From Macrocystis pyrifera (Eukaryota; Sar; Phaeophyceae; Laminariales; Laminariaceae): a stretch of 64,000 nucleotides of DNA. How positions within the stretch are numbered: position 1 is the first letter of the stretch; each line of letters opens with the position of its first letter. The DNA lies in assembly GCA_031763025.1 (NCBI GenBank), contig JASSKH010000024.1, forward strand, positions 11,926,087 to 11,990,086, in the 5' to 3' direction. Positions 34,511 to 46,810 of the stretch are shown piece after piece. Position numbers and translations under genes: made by a program. The notes under the pieces are model-generated. The model was not told the origin of the DNA and made no database searches. It worked only from the letters and a program-made list of their open reading frames with translations.

Positions 34511-35271
34511 TCCCCAAATATTCTCAAGAGTTTACGCTTAGGTGATATGTTGCCACTAACGTAACACCGCTGAAACGTTCTGAAGCGAAGATATGAAGCG
34601 GAAATTTGATTCTTTTTATGAGGCCGATTTTTGAGGACCCCGGAATCTATCACATAAATCCATACTGGGACTGGTAATAACTCCGTCACCGTAGTCAGCT
34701 CTAAAAGTCATCCCCAGGGTGTGTGTTTTCTTCCGTGTTATACGGTACACCGTATGTCGTGATGGTGATGACTTCGTTATGGGTCTTCCAAACTAAGTCA
34801 GGCTTAGTATGCCCCGCGAGAAATCGGCTATCCCGATCGCCACCAGACCACCCGCGGCCGCGCGATCGCGCCGCGGCCGCACTACACAGCAGCCAAACAC
34901 TATGAGCGGGGGGCGTCAAAAGGTCCTCCCATGGGAACGGGTTGCTTGGTCCCCGGGTTGGGGGGGTATCCCCCGGCTGCGAGCGTTTCTAATAAAATAC
35001 GAGGCGTTTCCCCTCCATTTGCATGGAATGCGTTTTTTTCCCGGTGATAGAAGTTCATCCCCCGCGGGATTTACTATCAATATATTTGAGACAGAAATGG
35101 AGCGCTTAATTCCCTAGACCCAGGTTAGTGGTTCGAATCTATATATCCCCCTTGAGATTTTATGTCCCGGATTAATTGTTTGGCTTTCTATACTATAGTA
35201 AGGTTATTCTAAAACCCATACGATTTTTTAGGCACACAAAAACACGTGAAGTGTTGCGGAAGTACCATAAA

Positions 35272-35325
35272 GGTGGGCAGGTGGATAGGTGGGTAGGTGG
35301 GTAGTTTGGGTGAGTGGGGTTTGTG
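35272..35325. repeat. G-rich 8-bp repeat (GGTGGGTA)
   Basis: Units GGTGGGCA, GGTGGATA, GGTGGGTA and GGTGGGTA are followed by GTTTGGGTGAGTGGGG. Spaced G-triplets could form a quadruplex. Confidence 0.75.
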
Positions 35326-35989
35326 ACACGTTTGGTTTATTCCGTTGACGGCGTTGCAGCGTACCACTATGAGGGTCCGTGCCAAGCGCTAATACAGGAT
35401 ACACCCGCGGCGAGACGTCTACGCAGCCAGCAGCTCCAGCTCCTCCATGGACAATAGCACGCGTGCCACCGTCAAGAGATCACTGGCGTGAGCGGCAAGA
35501 GGCAAGTGGTTCTTTCGTTGGTTGATGTTGCCTCTTCGGGCGAACGTTTTGGCCGCCTGACCTTGTCCGATGACCGCTCCAGGTCCGTGTCGTCTAATTT
35601 TAGTCTCTCCAGAAATCCTTCGCCCGTGGCATCACGCCTGACAGGCCTAGGACCGCCTCACTCACTACTTTGATGGATGTTTTCTCAGGACAGGTGTCGC
35701 GTGCTCTCGAGGCGGAGATACCGGACCGGAGGTATTCGTGCTCCTCCTGAGGTCGCTGAGCACCCATTTCGACCGCGCCCACATGGTTTAACAAGTGTCC
35801 GACGGGCAGCCCTTTTGCGGTTTTAGTCGGGAATTTTGCGGGGTAGTTTCGGCAGCGACGGGAACTGAGCGTGTTTTGTTTCCGGGGGTAATGGGTGTTT
35901 GGAGATGGTTCAGATGGCAGCTAATGAGCAATACCCCAGCGTGATGCCCACGGTGTACCCAGGGGTTTAGTCTACCGCACCGAGGCCGT

Positions 35990-37690
35990 TCGGCGCTTTG
36001 GATGCCATGTGGTGGGCTTTTCAGACTCTGGCGAAAAATATGACCCATGCCGTCAACGGCGAACAACATTTTCTGATCCTGCTTGTTCGATGGGTAGGCA
36101 ATCATCCGCCCCGTCGGGACCCGGGTCTACCAGTATTCGTCGCGACCAGGACCAGATGCCTTCCAAGTCGCCTTTGTGTCAGACGGTATCGCGCAATAAT
36201 CCGCTTGTAACGAACGTCAACGAATCCATCCCGGACTGCCTCGACCCGTGGCTTGACACGTCTTCCAACTGCCGGCCCCTAGACGAGCACCACTATACCG
36301 AAGTTCACGCTGTTTGCATGTTCATCCAGACCGACGACCCTAATCCTCTGGTGTGGCTTACTCTCATCAACAAAATCACGCCGCCGCACTTAGCGATAGC
36401 CCAGGCGACTGTCGAAACTGCCATGAAGACACAAGTTCATTCAAGCAGTGTGTAGACACCACTTTCTGAACGCGAGCAGTATATTGAGCCCTGACCTTGG
36501 AGCACTCGGTGACGACGGTACGACGTACAGACGTTGGCAAGCACCCATGGTCCGACACCGCCGCGAGGACGACCCCTCGAGATCGAACAGACAGCACAAC
36601 CATAAACAACAAAAACGCCGCTCCGGCTACTCGCGTGGGTAGCATCAAGGCCAACGTCAGCAGAACGAACAAAGCGACGGCTATAACATACACGCGGAAG
36701 CACCTTATCAGTAGTCCGGGTCTGGCCACGACAGTGGTGTCCCATCAGCTTCTGTCTCTTCCGCTACTGCCCCCGCCTTACGATCCGTTACGGAGCCTGT
36801 CATACTCCTGACGAAAAACCTGAACGGACGCCAGCCAGGCACCCTGCACACCAGAAACTGATACGCCGACGGCGCTACGGTTCCTCGCGCGCGTTCGCCG
36901 TCGGCAGAAACGTTCGATTTCATGAGTTGCTTGTATTACAGGCTCGTCCAGCGCTCAGAGCCGGTCTGTCTCGTCCACTGCCTCACTATCTGGCCTTGAG
37001 CCCAGCACATGGTCCCGAGTATCCAGTCGACGCACCGATACAGCCACACTTGCTTCAGCGGAGCACCCACCGGCGCCTCGGTGGGCGTCGGAAATTGACC
37101 CTCGGCCGCCGCTCCCCTCAGCCTCGGTACGAGAGCCTGCGTTTCGAACGCCGCTTTCCCCAGCCGAAGGCCACGTAGCACCAGCATTGTTGCGCCTGCG
37201 CGTCGTTCTTTTCAGCGAGAGTAGCCCCCTCCCCCCTTCAACTCCCGGCCATACGGTGGCGGTCGGTTTGCGGTGCGGGAAAATCTGACAACCCGAGATA
37301 TCGGTTGAAGCGCGACTCGGCGTTTTCTCGTAATAGCCGAGGCTGCGCTGCCATTTTCCCTGTCAAGAAGGAGTCAACAAGATTAGCTACCTCGTCCCCT
37401 TTCCCCCGCAGATGTACAGGAAGGGAGCCGTCTCCGGTGGGCACTTTATTGCTACCCACCCGAGCCCCGTTTTTGAAGGCGTCTGCTGGATCTGCAGGCC
37501 CTCTTTTGTCCACAGACACGACACCCCACACGTGCATAGCGCTCCCTTGGCTCCAGTGGAGCAGGAAAAACTGACGCAGCCCGACGAGCCAGTGGTGACT
37601 CCACAATCTTCAGCTAGGGCAACCGACAGCAGACCTGTTAAAATTGTAAGAATCGCAGCTCTAGTCAAGTAGAAGGGGGTCAAAGCCCCC
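35990..37690 (+). pseudogene. Upstream part of the decayed retroelement (unassigned ORF)
   Basis: Plus-strand open frames at 36009-36455, 36497-36811, 36927-37178 and 37412-37672 look like pieces of one reading unit broken by frameshifts. They include a Trp/Leu-rich segment (VWLTLINKITPPHLAIAQAT) and a C-x2-C pair (VCWICRP). They sit on the same strand and directly upstream of the pol-like region, where gag would be expected, but I see no clear gag motif. The minus strand at 37387-37683 begins like a signal peptide and is probably a shadow. Confidence 0.4.
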
Positions 37691-37786
37691 TGCCCCCCCT
37701 TATTAGAAACAACGGCCCTCAGGCGCAGTAGGATAACCTTCTGCTCATCTCTTGCCTACGGACGATGTGACACCGGGCCAGTACAC

Positions 37787-38400
37787 GTGGGATTGGACTC
37801 ATCTCGTGAACCAGGGGCCCAGTGGTTCAGAGGAGTACACGTCTGCCTTCCCACCGCAAATGTGGCCACCGACGGTTCGGCACCGTTGGTCTTTGAGCCT
37901 ACTCTGGAGTATTCACGGAGCGAGTGCTACTGTTCTGGCAGCCCCCCTCCTGGTTATTGCTGTGACCCTCCTTGCCATTTGTCGTTGACGGGATGTCCTA
38001 TTCCTGCGCGGAACTGGATGCGATGGCTGAAACGGCTCGTCTTTTCCAGGATCACGGCGTAGCACAAACGCATCGGGCAAGGCGTGTGTAACTTCGACTG
38101 CGATAAATGGGACCGCGTTCGGGAAGACGCCCTCTTTGCTGGTACGTTTTCCAACTTCACACAGAACCCGACCATGAAGCAGCACCTGCTGAGCACTGAC
38201 ACCAAACGTAAAGATGAAGCCAGCCCTTTTGACCCCGTGTTGGGCATCGGGCTCCGGGCGGACGACTCCGAGGCTCAAGACCCTTGTTGGTGACGGGGAG
38301 ATTTTGCGGGAAAGGTTTTCCCGCCATTTGCGAACCGTTCGCGCAAGTGAGGCCGGGTTGGCACACCCCGCCTCATTAATTCCGGACTCTAATCACGCCC
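37787..38400 (+). pseudogene. NADAR (YbiA-like) domain, frameshifted, in the retroelement
   Basis: Three consecutive frames each hold part of a NADAR domain in the right order. About 37889-37955 reads FEPTLEYSRSECYCSGSPPP. About 37986-38090 reads GMSYSCAELDAMAETARLFQ then DHGVAQTH. About 38084-38292 reads CNFDCDKWDRVREDALFAGT, FSNFTQNPTMKQHLLSTDTK, then EASPFDPVLGIGLRADD. NADAR proteins related to YbiA act on ADP-ribose-type or riboflavin-intermediate N-glycosidic bonds. The Y-x-S-A-E / M-A-x-x-A-R-L-F block, the F-x-Q-N-P and the EASP-x-D-x-x-WGIGL-type block are family hallmarks (Trp replaced by Leu here). It lies between the unassigned upstream ORF and the protease/RT region of the same strand. 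Two frameshifts make it non-functional in this copy. Confidence 0.75.
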
Positions 38401-38439
38401 GACAGAAGTCTTGAGATCTCCCCCGCGCCACCTCGCCCT

Positions 38440-41400
38440 TTGGCAACGACTCGCGCTTGCCCAGATCCTACTCCGGAGTTTTTGACCAGTTTTTCTGACG
38501 TGCTTGCTGACCATAGCCCCGAGGATTCGGCTGATGAATTTGGTATCGACCCTTACTTTGCGCTGTCACAACACGGCCCTTGCCTCGTTGGGGGCATCAC
38601 AACGCCTCTTTTAGAACCAAAACTCGCGACTAAGAGGGAAGCTGGCATTCTCGCACTTGTTGGTTGCGCTGCACTCCTCGACACTGACCCCCCCAGACTT
38701 TCATTAAGAGAGATGTAAATCGCATGCTCTTGGTTGGTGCGGCACCGATCGCGCGCGGGCAAAATGCGCACCCCGGTTAGGGGGGGGCTTAGGCGAATCG
38801 GACCCTTTACAAACTTCGATGAGCCTACGCCTGAGCGTCAAATTATTTCGAGACGACGAGCCCACAAGCCCCCTCGCATCAGGGGTCGCTGTGGTCCCCC
38901 CCTCAGTGATGCAACATGCAGCGCTGTTGGGTCGTGACAGCTGGATGCATTTTAATAGCCGCTCCTACCGCTCTTTGCTACCTCGGCCGTCGGACCAACG
39001 TGCCTTTGGCGAGCTGGAGTTAGTTTAACATGCCCCGGGAGGCGTGTCGGCTTACGGTGTCGACTCCTCCGCTTGGGATGGAGATTTTCATCTACGCTAA
39101 GAGGGTGCTGTTGGCGTCACCCTGTCCGACGATCCGCAACCGCTTGCAGTCAACTTGGTTCGAAGCAATGGCTGCCGGGCACTCCAGTGGGCACTACTTT
39201 GGTCGACATGATGCCCTAGTCCGACCTTCCCTCAGCTGAGGAACGCTTCGTCGCCTTCAGACAACAAGTTCTTAGCCTCGTTGGAGTTGCGGATATCAAG
39301 CCTGCCGACATCCTTGGAGTCACCCACGCCCCACTCATAAACGTTCCGTTGCACGCTTGACAGCACAATCACCGAGTCCCTAACCCTTCCCTCGGACTAC
39401 CTGAGGTGTCGCCGGTCTCTGCCGATATGGTATCACCTCTCGCAGCTCCAGCCTCGCCCTCGCCTGCCCTTTTTGAGCGTTTCCTCTCAGAACTACTCCC
39501 TTCGTTTGTGCGGGTCTGGATGCGTCTGCCGTTACATCTGCGAGCGGTGGCGTTTGGCCTTCACGGCGTGGACCGGGACCCGGAAGCTGGGGGGTGTTTT
39601 GGGCAATGTTCGTGACGTTTTATCAAAGTCCAAGACGGTTTGTGGTTCCTGTTCGTTGACACGTTTCGTGATCTCGGTCGCGCAAGGAAGCGCGCTTGTC
39701 ACACCCTGGCCGCACCGCATCAATCGCATGATGGTCAAAGACGTTGACGCCACCTTGAACCCCGTACCTCGTAGCAGGCCTGATCCAGCACTCGACTTGC
39801 CCGTATTCGAGCCCTCTGGTGGTCATTTAGAAGAACTCTGAAGGCGTTTAGACACCATAAACTATAAGAAACTTGACCAGATGAGCAGCCTCAGCCAGTT
39901 GCTTGTCCTCCATGTGGATCAGGTCCTTGACTCGTTGGGGAAGGGACGGGAACTTTATCTTTTTTATTCGATTTTCTCGTTCTGCCAGATTACCGTGCAC
40001 AAATACACCGTTCCTCTCACCACGTTTTGCACTCCAACGGGCCTCTACGAGTGGCTTGTCATGGTCAGGGCAGCAGTGCTTCACCCGGCTGGTTCGTCAA
40101 GGTGATTAGCGCGGCTAGCAAGGGCCTGGAACAGGTGGCTGTCTACCTGGACGATGTGATATTTATTTGACTCTGATCCGACGGCCCACGTCAAGACGAT
40201 ACGAGTCTTTTCCGAGCGGCTGAGCGAGCACAACCTCAAGCGCCCCCCCTTGAAGACTCGCCTGGGCGCCAGTCAGTTTGTTTTGGTCACTCCTTGTTGC
40301 CCACGGGTGTACGACGAAACGCGAGAGACACAACTTTGATGAAAATGCCCATGCCCCAGAATCTTGAGCAGGTCCTCGCGCGGATGAGTAGAGTGGGGTA
40401 CTATAGCAAATTCCTCAAGCGGATACGTCGTATCACCGCCCTTCTCAAGAAGGGGGTGAAGTATGATTTTCGGCGGCTATATAGGTCACCGTGCTCGAAG
40501 TTGTCGCCGAACTCGACACTCCACCCATTTTGATCTTCCCCGACTGGGATGCCGTAGCCGACGGATCCCGCCCCTTCCATGTGTACCGCGACGCCTGTAT
40601 CGTCGGTCTTGGTGCCGTGCTCGAACATGAACTGCCGGACGGCTGGGTTCGGCCCTGTGCACACATCAACTGCGCTACCCTCGATTCTGAGAGGCACTGA
40701 CTTGAAAGCTGGCACCATTGTCTAGGTCATCAAACGACTCCGAGGAGGCTATGTGGCACGAAGTTTCGGGTATTTTCGGACTTTAAAGCGCTCGAAAGCC
40801 TCGGTAAAGTAGGGGATTTCAATGCGTGCGTCCAGCGGTGGCTTGAGTCTCGAGTTCCGAAAGGGCAGCGCCAACAGAAATACTAGTTTTATGTCCCGTT
40901 TGCCAGAGCCCGCACCAGAACACGACCGCAATGGGTCTAGCAGACACACCCCCGTCGAAGACGGCGGTATATTATTTATTCGAGCCCGCGGGTTCCGCGT
41001 TCGCGCTTCACCAACTCCCGATGTCGGCTTGGATGGGCTGGTGCCCCGCCCCGGCAGTGCTGTTTTTGGTGGCCTGCTTTTCACCTCTTCGGATGTGAGT
41101 CATTTTCGCACACACGGGCCACGTACGAGGATCGGCGAGATTTCTGTTCCTTCGGGCCCGTGTATCTGCGTCCGTCGCCACCGTTGATCGCCGTTCTGGC
41201 CGTGGGGGTATCTCGCCCATCGCCAACACCGCTGTCGTTTCGGTTGTTGTCGTACCCTCAGGGGGCGGCAAGGTCTCTGCAGGAACCCCCATTGCTGCGT
41301 CAGCCGTTGCTCAGCACGCATCTCCCCAGACAAGCACTTGATAACGATAACGAGTAGATTTCGCCGTGATCACTGATCCTGCCGCGTCTCCCCCCCTTCG

Positions 41401-42690
41401 CCACCTGGCAATCCGGCACCTCTAACTGTCTTAGCGCCGGCGGGCCGTATCTCCATCCGGACGTGTCGAAGAACAGCCGCTGCCACTGGAGCGCCGCCTG
41501 CTGTTTATTATGGCTTCGGGTCAGGCCCGGCCTTTAGATCATCCGCCTGGCGTTCTATCACCTCGCCGCGAGTCCTACGGTCACGATCGTCCCCGACCGT
41601 CGCTATGGACCTTGCTCCTGCCGCTTCGGCTGTCCCGACGGCACCTATTCCGTCCCATCGCGATCTTGTCGAGCCTGTGGGGACTCTTCGTTTACCGCTT
41701 CCACCGTTGACTGACGTACTGGCCGTCACAACGACCGACTAGAATGGCCTTGGGCGCAGCTGCCGAATATTACTTCGGTGATTACGCAGCGTGTTATTCG
41801 CACGCCGACTGGGTTCTGGAGCAACAGGCCTAGCCCGCGTGCAACGCAGCCATGCGCCACATAGCTCTTGGCCGGCCGGCAGTTTTTCCTGCCGACGTTT
41901 TGTCGTGTTTTCCTTCTCGTCAACGCTCTTCCTTCTTGGAGGTTCAGGAGCTTGCTGGAAAAGGACGACTGCACACCACCGACGAGGGCATCGTCCTGCT
42001 CGTCCAGCAGCCGTGTCCACCCCTTGGACCAGGCACGCAACGCCCGGTGGGTCGAACGGCCTCTTTATTGAGCGACGAGCACATTCGCATTAATGTGCCG
42101 CTGTTATGCGTCCCTGGGTCATGAAGGCTCACATTCTACAGCTTTCTGCCACCTGGAGACCACGCGCAATCCTGCGTATGCTCCAAGCTTTGTATCGGTG
42201 GGTAGGTATGAGCACCTGCACCCGGTGGTGGCCAAGCAATAGCTTGAAGTGTCAAGCACGGAAAATCTCGCGGCAGACCGTCCGATGGTCCATCATCACG
42301 ATGCTCGCGCCAGAAGGGCCCGGCATTGCCGCCAGCTTTGATTTATTTGGCCATGTTCCGGTCACGCCTCGAGGTAACACGTACATCTTATGCTCCAAGC
42401 TTTGTATCGGTGGGTAGGTATGAGCACCTGCACCCGGTGGTGGCCAAGCAATAGCTTGAAGTGTCAAGAACGGCAAATCTCGCGGCAGACGGTCCGGTGG
42501 ATCATCATCACGATGCTCGCGCCAGAAGGGCCCGGCATTGCCGCCAGCTATGATTTATTTGGCCATGTTCCGGTCACGCCTCGAGGTAACACGTACATCT
42601 TTCTCTCCACTGATTGTTTCAGTCGCCAAATCGACATGTTCGCAGTTACAGCGGGATTAGGGCCAGTAGGGAGGTCACTTTGAAGGCCTG
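38440..42690 (+). mobile_element. Ty3/gypsy retrotransposon pol remnant
   Basis: Plus-strand pieces run in Ty3/gypsy order. A protease-region remnant is at 38819-39028 (GVAVVPPSVMQHAALLGRDS, no intact Asp-Thr/Ser-Gly seen). The RT N-terminus is at 39600-39841 (PHRINRMMVKDVDATLN). The RT body is at 39848-40500, with ITVHKYTVPLTTFCTPTGLY and the YLDD catalytic box at 40144-40155. The RT/RNase H junction is at 40491-40700 (ADGSRPFHVYRDACIVGLGA). RNase H to linker follows at 40745-41700. The integrase N-terminus and start of the core are at 42060-42690 (ALYRWVGMSTCTRWWPSNSL, GHVPVTPRGNTYI). Many frameshifts and stops make it dead. The integrase catalytic core and 3' end are missing, and no LTR pair was found. 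The element would have copied itself through an RNA intermediate. Confidence 0.85.
42178..42601 (+). repeat. 212-bp tandem duplication in the integrase remnant
   Basis: 42178-42389 is repeated at 42390-42601 with a handful of differences. The unit begins ATGCTCCAAGCTTTGTATCG and ends ...GGTAACACGTACATCT. It duplicates the zinc-finger half of the integrase, so it arose after or during the element's decay. Confidence 0.95.
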
Positions 42691-42699
42691 AATTTTCAG

Positions 42700-45600
42700 C
42701 CGCTGAGAGCTACTCGGCCGAGTATCTAACCCCATTAATTTGCATTGGGACAATTTCGACTTGAGGTTCCGATGGCCCACAAGCCAGGTTTTGGGGCCAA
42801 AATCCGTCGACTTGGGCTATCAGTTTCTCCAATTGAAAAAGCATGGTTTCAAATTCAAGATGTTACCCACGCAAGCAAGCAGAAGCAGCAGAAAGATCGA
42901 CGAGTTGAATGGTGACGCGGCGACGTTGGTTCGAGTATGATGCACAGTCGGCGGTCGGCGCGTCTCTTCGTGACCGGACTGTAGTCGGCTGGCCTAGATA
43001 CGAAGAGAAGCGCACTCTGTGCGCGTGCCTCTCCGTGGATACGTACACGTAGACGACAGCAGCACCAGTCAGGTAGTGAATGTACTGGGATTGGATGCCT
43101 AATAGGGTCCAAATACTAAGTACCAAGACAGGTGGACTCGAGCGCACTCGGCACGTCGCTTTGCCACTAGACCAAAGGCAGCCAGCGTTAGCTCAGACGC
43201 TTGGGTCCTACGCCCAGTGAAGCGCACGCGACACGCCACTTCTCGGCGCCAGACCACAGCGACAGTTGGTCTCGACGTCTACTCGAATCTCTGCACGCAC
43301 AACGAATCCCTTTTCTTCGAAACTGTGGAAGACCGTTTCGATTTGCGAGCTTCACAGCTGAGAATACGGTCAACAGCTGAAGCTCAAAAGTCTAAACCTC
43401 ATACAAAACAGGCTTTGGTCAGCAATTGCTGTTGCATCGCACGATACGCGCCGCAGACGAAACATCAGTTTCGATTATTTTTAATTTTGCCCGTAGGATA
43501 GAGAAAGCGTTACCCCTGTTCGTGGACTGCTTCGCTTTCTGTTTGCGTCTGTTTGTTTACATCATACCCACACGACCACATCGAATCCCACGGGCGGTGA
43601 GAGCGCTCCTTGTTGCCTCCCCTCACTCGTCGGCTTGTTGAGTTAAAAAACCAATACTCTTCGGAAACAGTGCACAGACTCTCTATCTCCCTAAATGCAG
43701 TCTATTACGCACTAACATGTTTGAAGTGTCGACCAACGGGCCGGATCTTAGGGTTAGAAACCGCGGGTGGGAATGTTTTATTTCGATTTTGTTCAGCTCT
43801 TATATCGATATTGGAGACGAAAGAGTTTGGTTGGGTGCTTGATGCGGCCTTGGGGTGTGTATGGGTTGTTGCTTACTCTTCTGGGCGACAAAAACTAAAT
43901 GTAGATCGATCACCAGTGAAATACTCTATTTCGTACATTGCTTTACGTTATTCGAGTTCGCTTGGTGTTGCTTGCTTGGGTGAGTGGAAATGCCTGTCTT
44001 TGACCATTACAGAACAACTATTGCATTCATAACAGCTACGGACGTACCATTTTTTCCCGCGACTTATCCCACGGGAGGGGTTCTATTTGTTTACTCAGTA
44101 CTTTTTGTCAGCTTGAGCTCCTCATGTGATCAACTACTATTGTACCGGTTTGTATTATACTTTCACGGGAGCATGATTAGCGCATAGAAATCGTGGCCGG
44201 GTTGCGCGAAGATTCGCCTTTGGAGTCATATTTCGGCTGAACAACTGAGCCCCTAGTGTGACAAGCTCAGAGAAAATTAAGGCACCACCCCGACCGTGGT
44301 ATTTCTCCCGCTTTTTATTGCCCGTTGTTTTCGTCGTCTCGGACGCTCGATTTCGATCTGCAGCAGTAAATTATCAGCCTTCAAAAACAATCAATCTGCT
44401 CGAACCACAATTAGATCGTATCTGTATAGAACAACCAAACACCATCGCCCAGCTAAGGCTAGCCCGCTGAGCCCATCTATTTCGAACCACGACGGGTTGC
44501 CGCTCAGGAACCAGTAACACAAATCGGCAAGAGGAATCACCTCGAGCTGTCTGCAGAATACCGCAAATTCGAGTCATTTCTTACAGTAGTTAATGCGACC
44601 TTCCATGGCCACGCGAGAACAAAGAACACACGGGATCGAGCGAACCGTTCGCGCCGTACTACCCTTAGCTCGGTTTACGACCGCCTTGCACCAGAAAATT
44701 GAAAAAGTAGAAATAGATGCTTACTCTCGAATGTGCGTCGTATCCCGTTTGGGCTGGCGGCTAAAATGACGGCTTTTGGTGTGGGGCGACACCAAAAAAA
44801 CGAGGGGTCTCGAAGTGGTCAGGCTCGGCTTACCCCTCCTCACGTCACTCCCGCAAACCGTCTCCTACGACTCATATGTGGCGTTACTATAATTCGGGTG
44901 CCCGACTCGATCTACTCGCATCCCTTCCCTCGCTCGCCTCAACTCGTCGCCCACTTCCAAACCTAAGATATTCCAGGTAGATATGAAGCCTAAATCTAAG
45001 AAGCCTGGAGAATACAATCGATATTTTAGCAACGCTTCGAAACTATAAACATATGTAATATATATGGCATCATGGGTAAACCCTCCCACGATCCCCCACT
45101 TATTCAACTCAAAACAAGTTGACATTCGATAGAGCATACATATCCTTCTCTGTCACTGAGAAAACCTTCGTAGCTGCTGGAGCTGTTGTTGCAGGTATTT
45201 CAGTTGACACCCCGCCCCCTTCATTCAGCCATCGAATTCCAAAACATCGGCTGAGACGTCCGTACACGTCTCGTGCTCTCCCAACTATAAGTCGAGGTTT
45301 CCAATGACTAAGGCGGCGATAATGCACGTATCCATCGCCCCGCTTTCACCATGGTTTTGGTCTTTTCGACCTGTCAGACTGCTAAGATCAGCGATGAAGC
45401 ATTGGTCCCACGGCGTTCTGCATGCGAACAGTCCGCCGACGGCTCTTGAGACTTCGTGCATTCCGTCTCAATAATACCAGCCTGCCCTTGTTTTTTCCTG
45501 CTCGACGAGCTCCGTCCAAGAGCGCTTGATGTCCGCCCGATACTTTAGTTCACTGCGGAACGGCTCTGCTCCCGTCGCCTCCCAGCCCTGTCTCCGTTTA

Positions 45601-46810
45601 GGACCTTCGGCGAGAATGTCCCTGCACACTTACGAAAAGTGGGAAAGCGTTTCTACACTGGCTCCAATTACCGGGCGGTCCTTGCCCCCTGTGAAACGGC
45701 ACATGGCAGGTGACAGGAGGGCATGGGAAGCGCATTTGAGATGCAGGTTTCCGTAGAAAGGAGGGTGGCGAAACACAGGCAGGCCTACCAACGTTTCTCG
45801 CACGTCTTTTCGTCATCTAAACGAAACCCTCAATGACCCCTCGCGGCGAGAAATACAGACAGTATACATGATATATGCCCACTTAAAAGTCAATCACGAT
45901 ACCGTACGTTAGACCCGAGCTCATGCCGAGGGAACCCGTCCTGCTAATGCTTTGCTAGGTTCGCCTGATTGGGCGATATACCCAAGCGAGTAAGCACGTG
46001 GAAACACGTCTAGCTGTGATCGATGCCTCTACCACGTAGCCTTCATGGGATTATCGAAACAGTACACTGTCCGTACTGTAGGAAGAGCAAATGTCTACTG
46101 TACAATATACGTGCGACGACTCTACTAATCCTATCCCTAAGCCTCTCGTTTGCGCATCATATCGACAATCGAAAACCCCAAGTTTTTTCGCTGACGTTCG
46201 CTGGGCGCCGGGTAGCCGACGTCGAAACCAGTATCCCTGGAGTTTGTGTTGACGTCGAAGTTCAGTATAGAAACTGAAGTTCGCTTTAGAGCTCTATCAT
46301 CATGCCAATTCCCATGAAGCAACGGGAGCCCGTATGCCGTCGTACCTATTTGGATGAAATAACGTATACCCTTGCTAACATGACGTTCGAGATATCAGGC
46401 CCTGGTGTGAACTTCGTCGGACGTCTCGACCAAGCGCTGACATCACATGTTGGTTGTTACCGCCTACAATCATCCTACCATTGCTTGTATCATCGAGCAG
46501 GAAGCATGAATCCAGTGCTGATGCTGTCCTAGTAAAGTGTGATTCGTAAGTAGGGTGTAAAACAACCGAATGGCCCCTCAATACAACCTTCTTTCTAAAC
46601 GTTCGTCGATGCTTTTGTTAATAGCAAAATTACGGGGGCTCGTCCGCTCCAATTCTTCTCTAGTCCTCAGGCAAACCCTTCTACACGCCATTCCGTCCTT
46701 GTGACACCCAAACAGGTGGCCGACGCAAGCGGTGACACTTAGCACGTGCGCATTTCAACGGCGAACATTCCCGTCTTCCTACCTTAGATGCTCCCGTCAG
46801 CTGAACCGGA
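42700..46810. other. Intergenic region between retroelement and CBM6 gene
   Basis: No open frame here resembles a protein family I know, on either strand. A tRNA-like segment lies on the minus strand at about 43110-43185: TTGGTCTAGTGGCAAAGCG as A box and GCTCGAGTCC as B box, but with only about 20 bp between them. It may be a SINE head or a tRNA fragment. The rest is ordinary mixed-composition DNA. Confidence 0.45.

Larger units (their letters stand above)
32647..35990. other. Intergenic region downstream of CTP synthase
   Basis: Beyond the CTP synthase stop I see no confident gene. The region holds a (TAG)n microsatellite, a possible transposase remnant on the minus strand, a GC-rich NotI-like palindrome patch (34850-34880) and the G-rich 8-bp repeat at 35272-35325. 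Confidence 0.5.

Noticed and set aside
37387-37683. Minus-strand frame starting like a signal peptide with many Cys
   Set aside because: Antisense to retroelement remnants on the plus strand; no splice or homology support.
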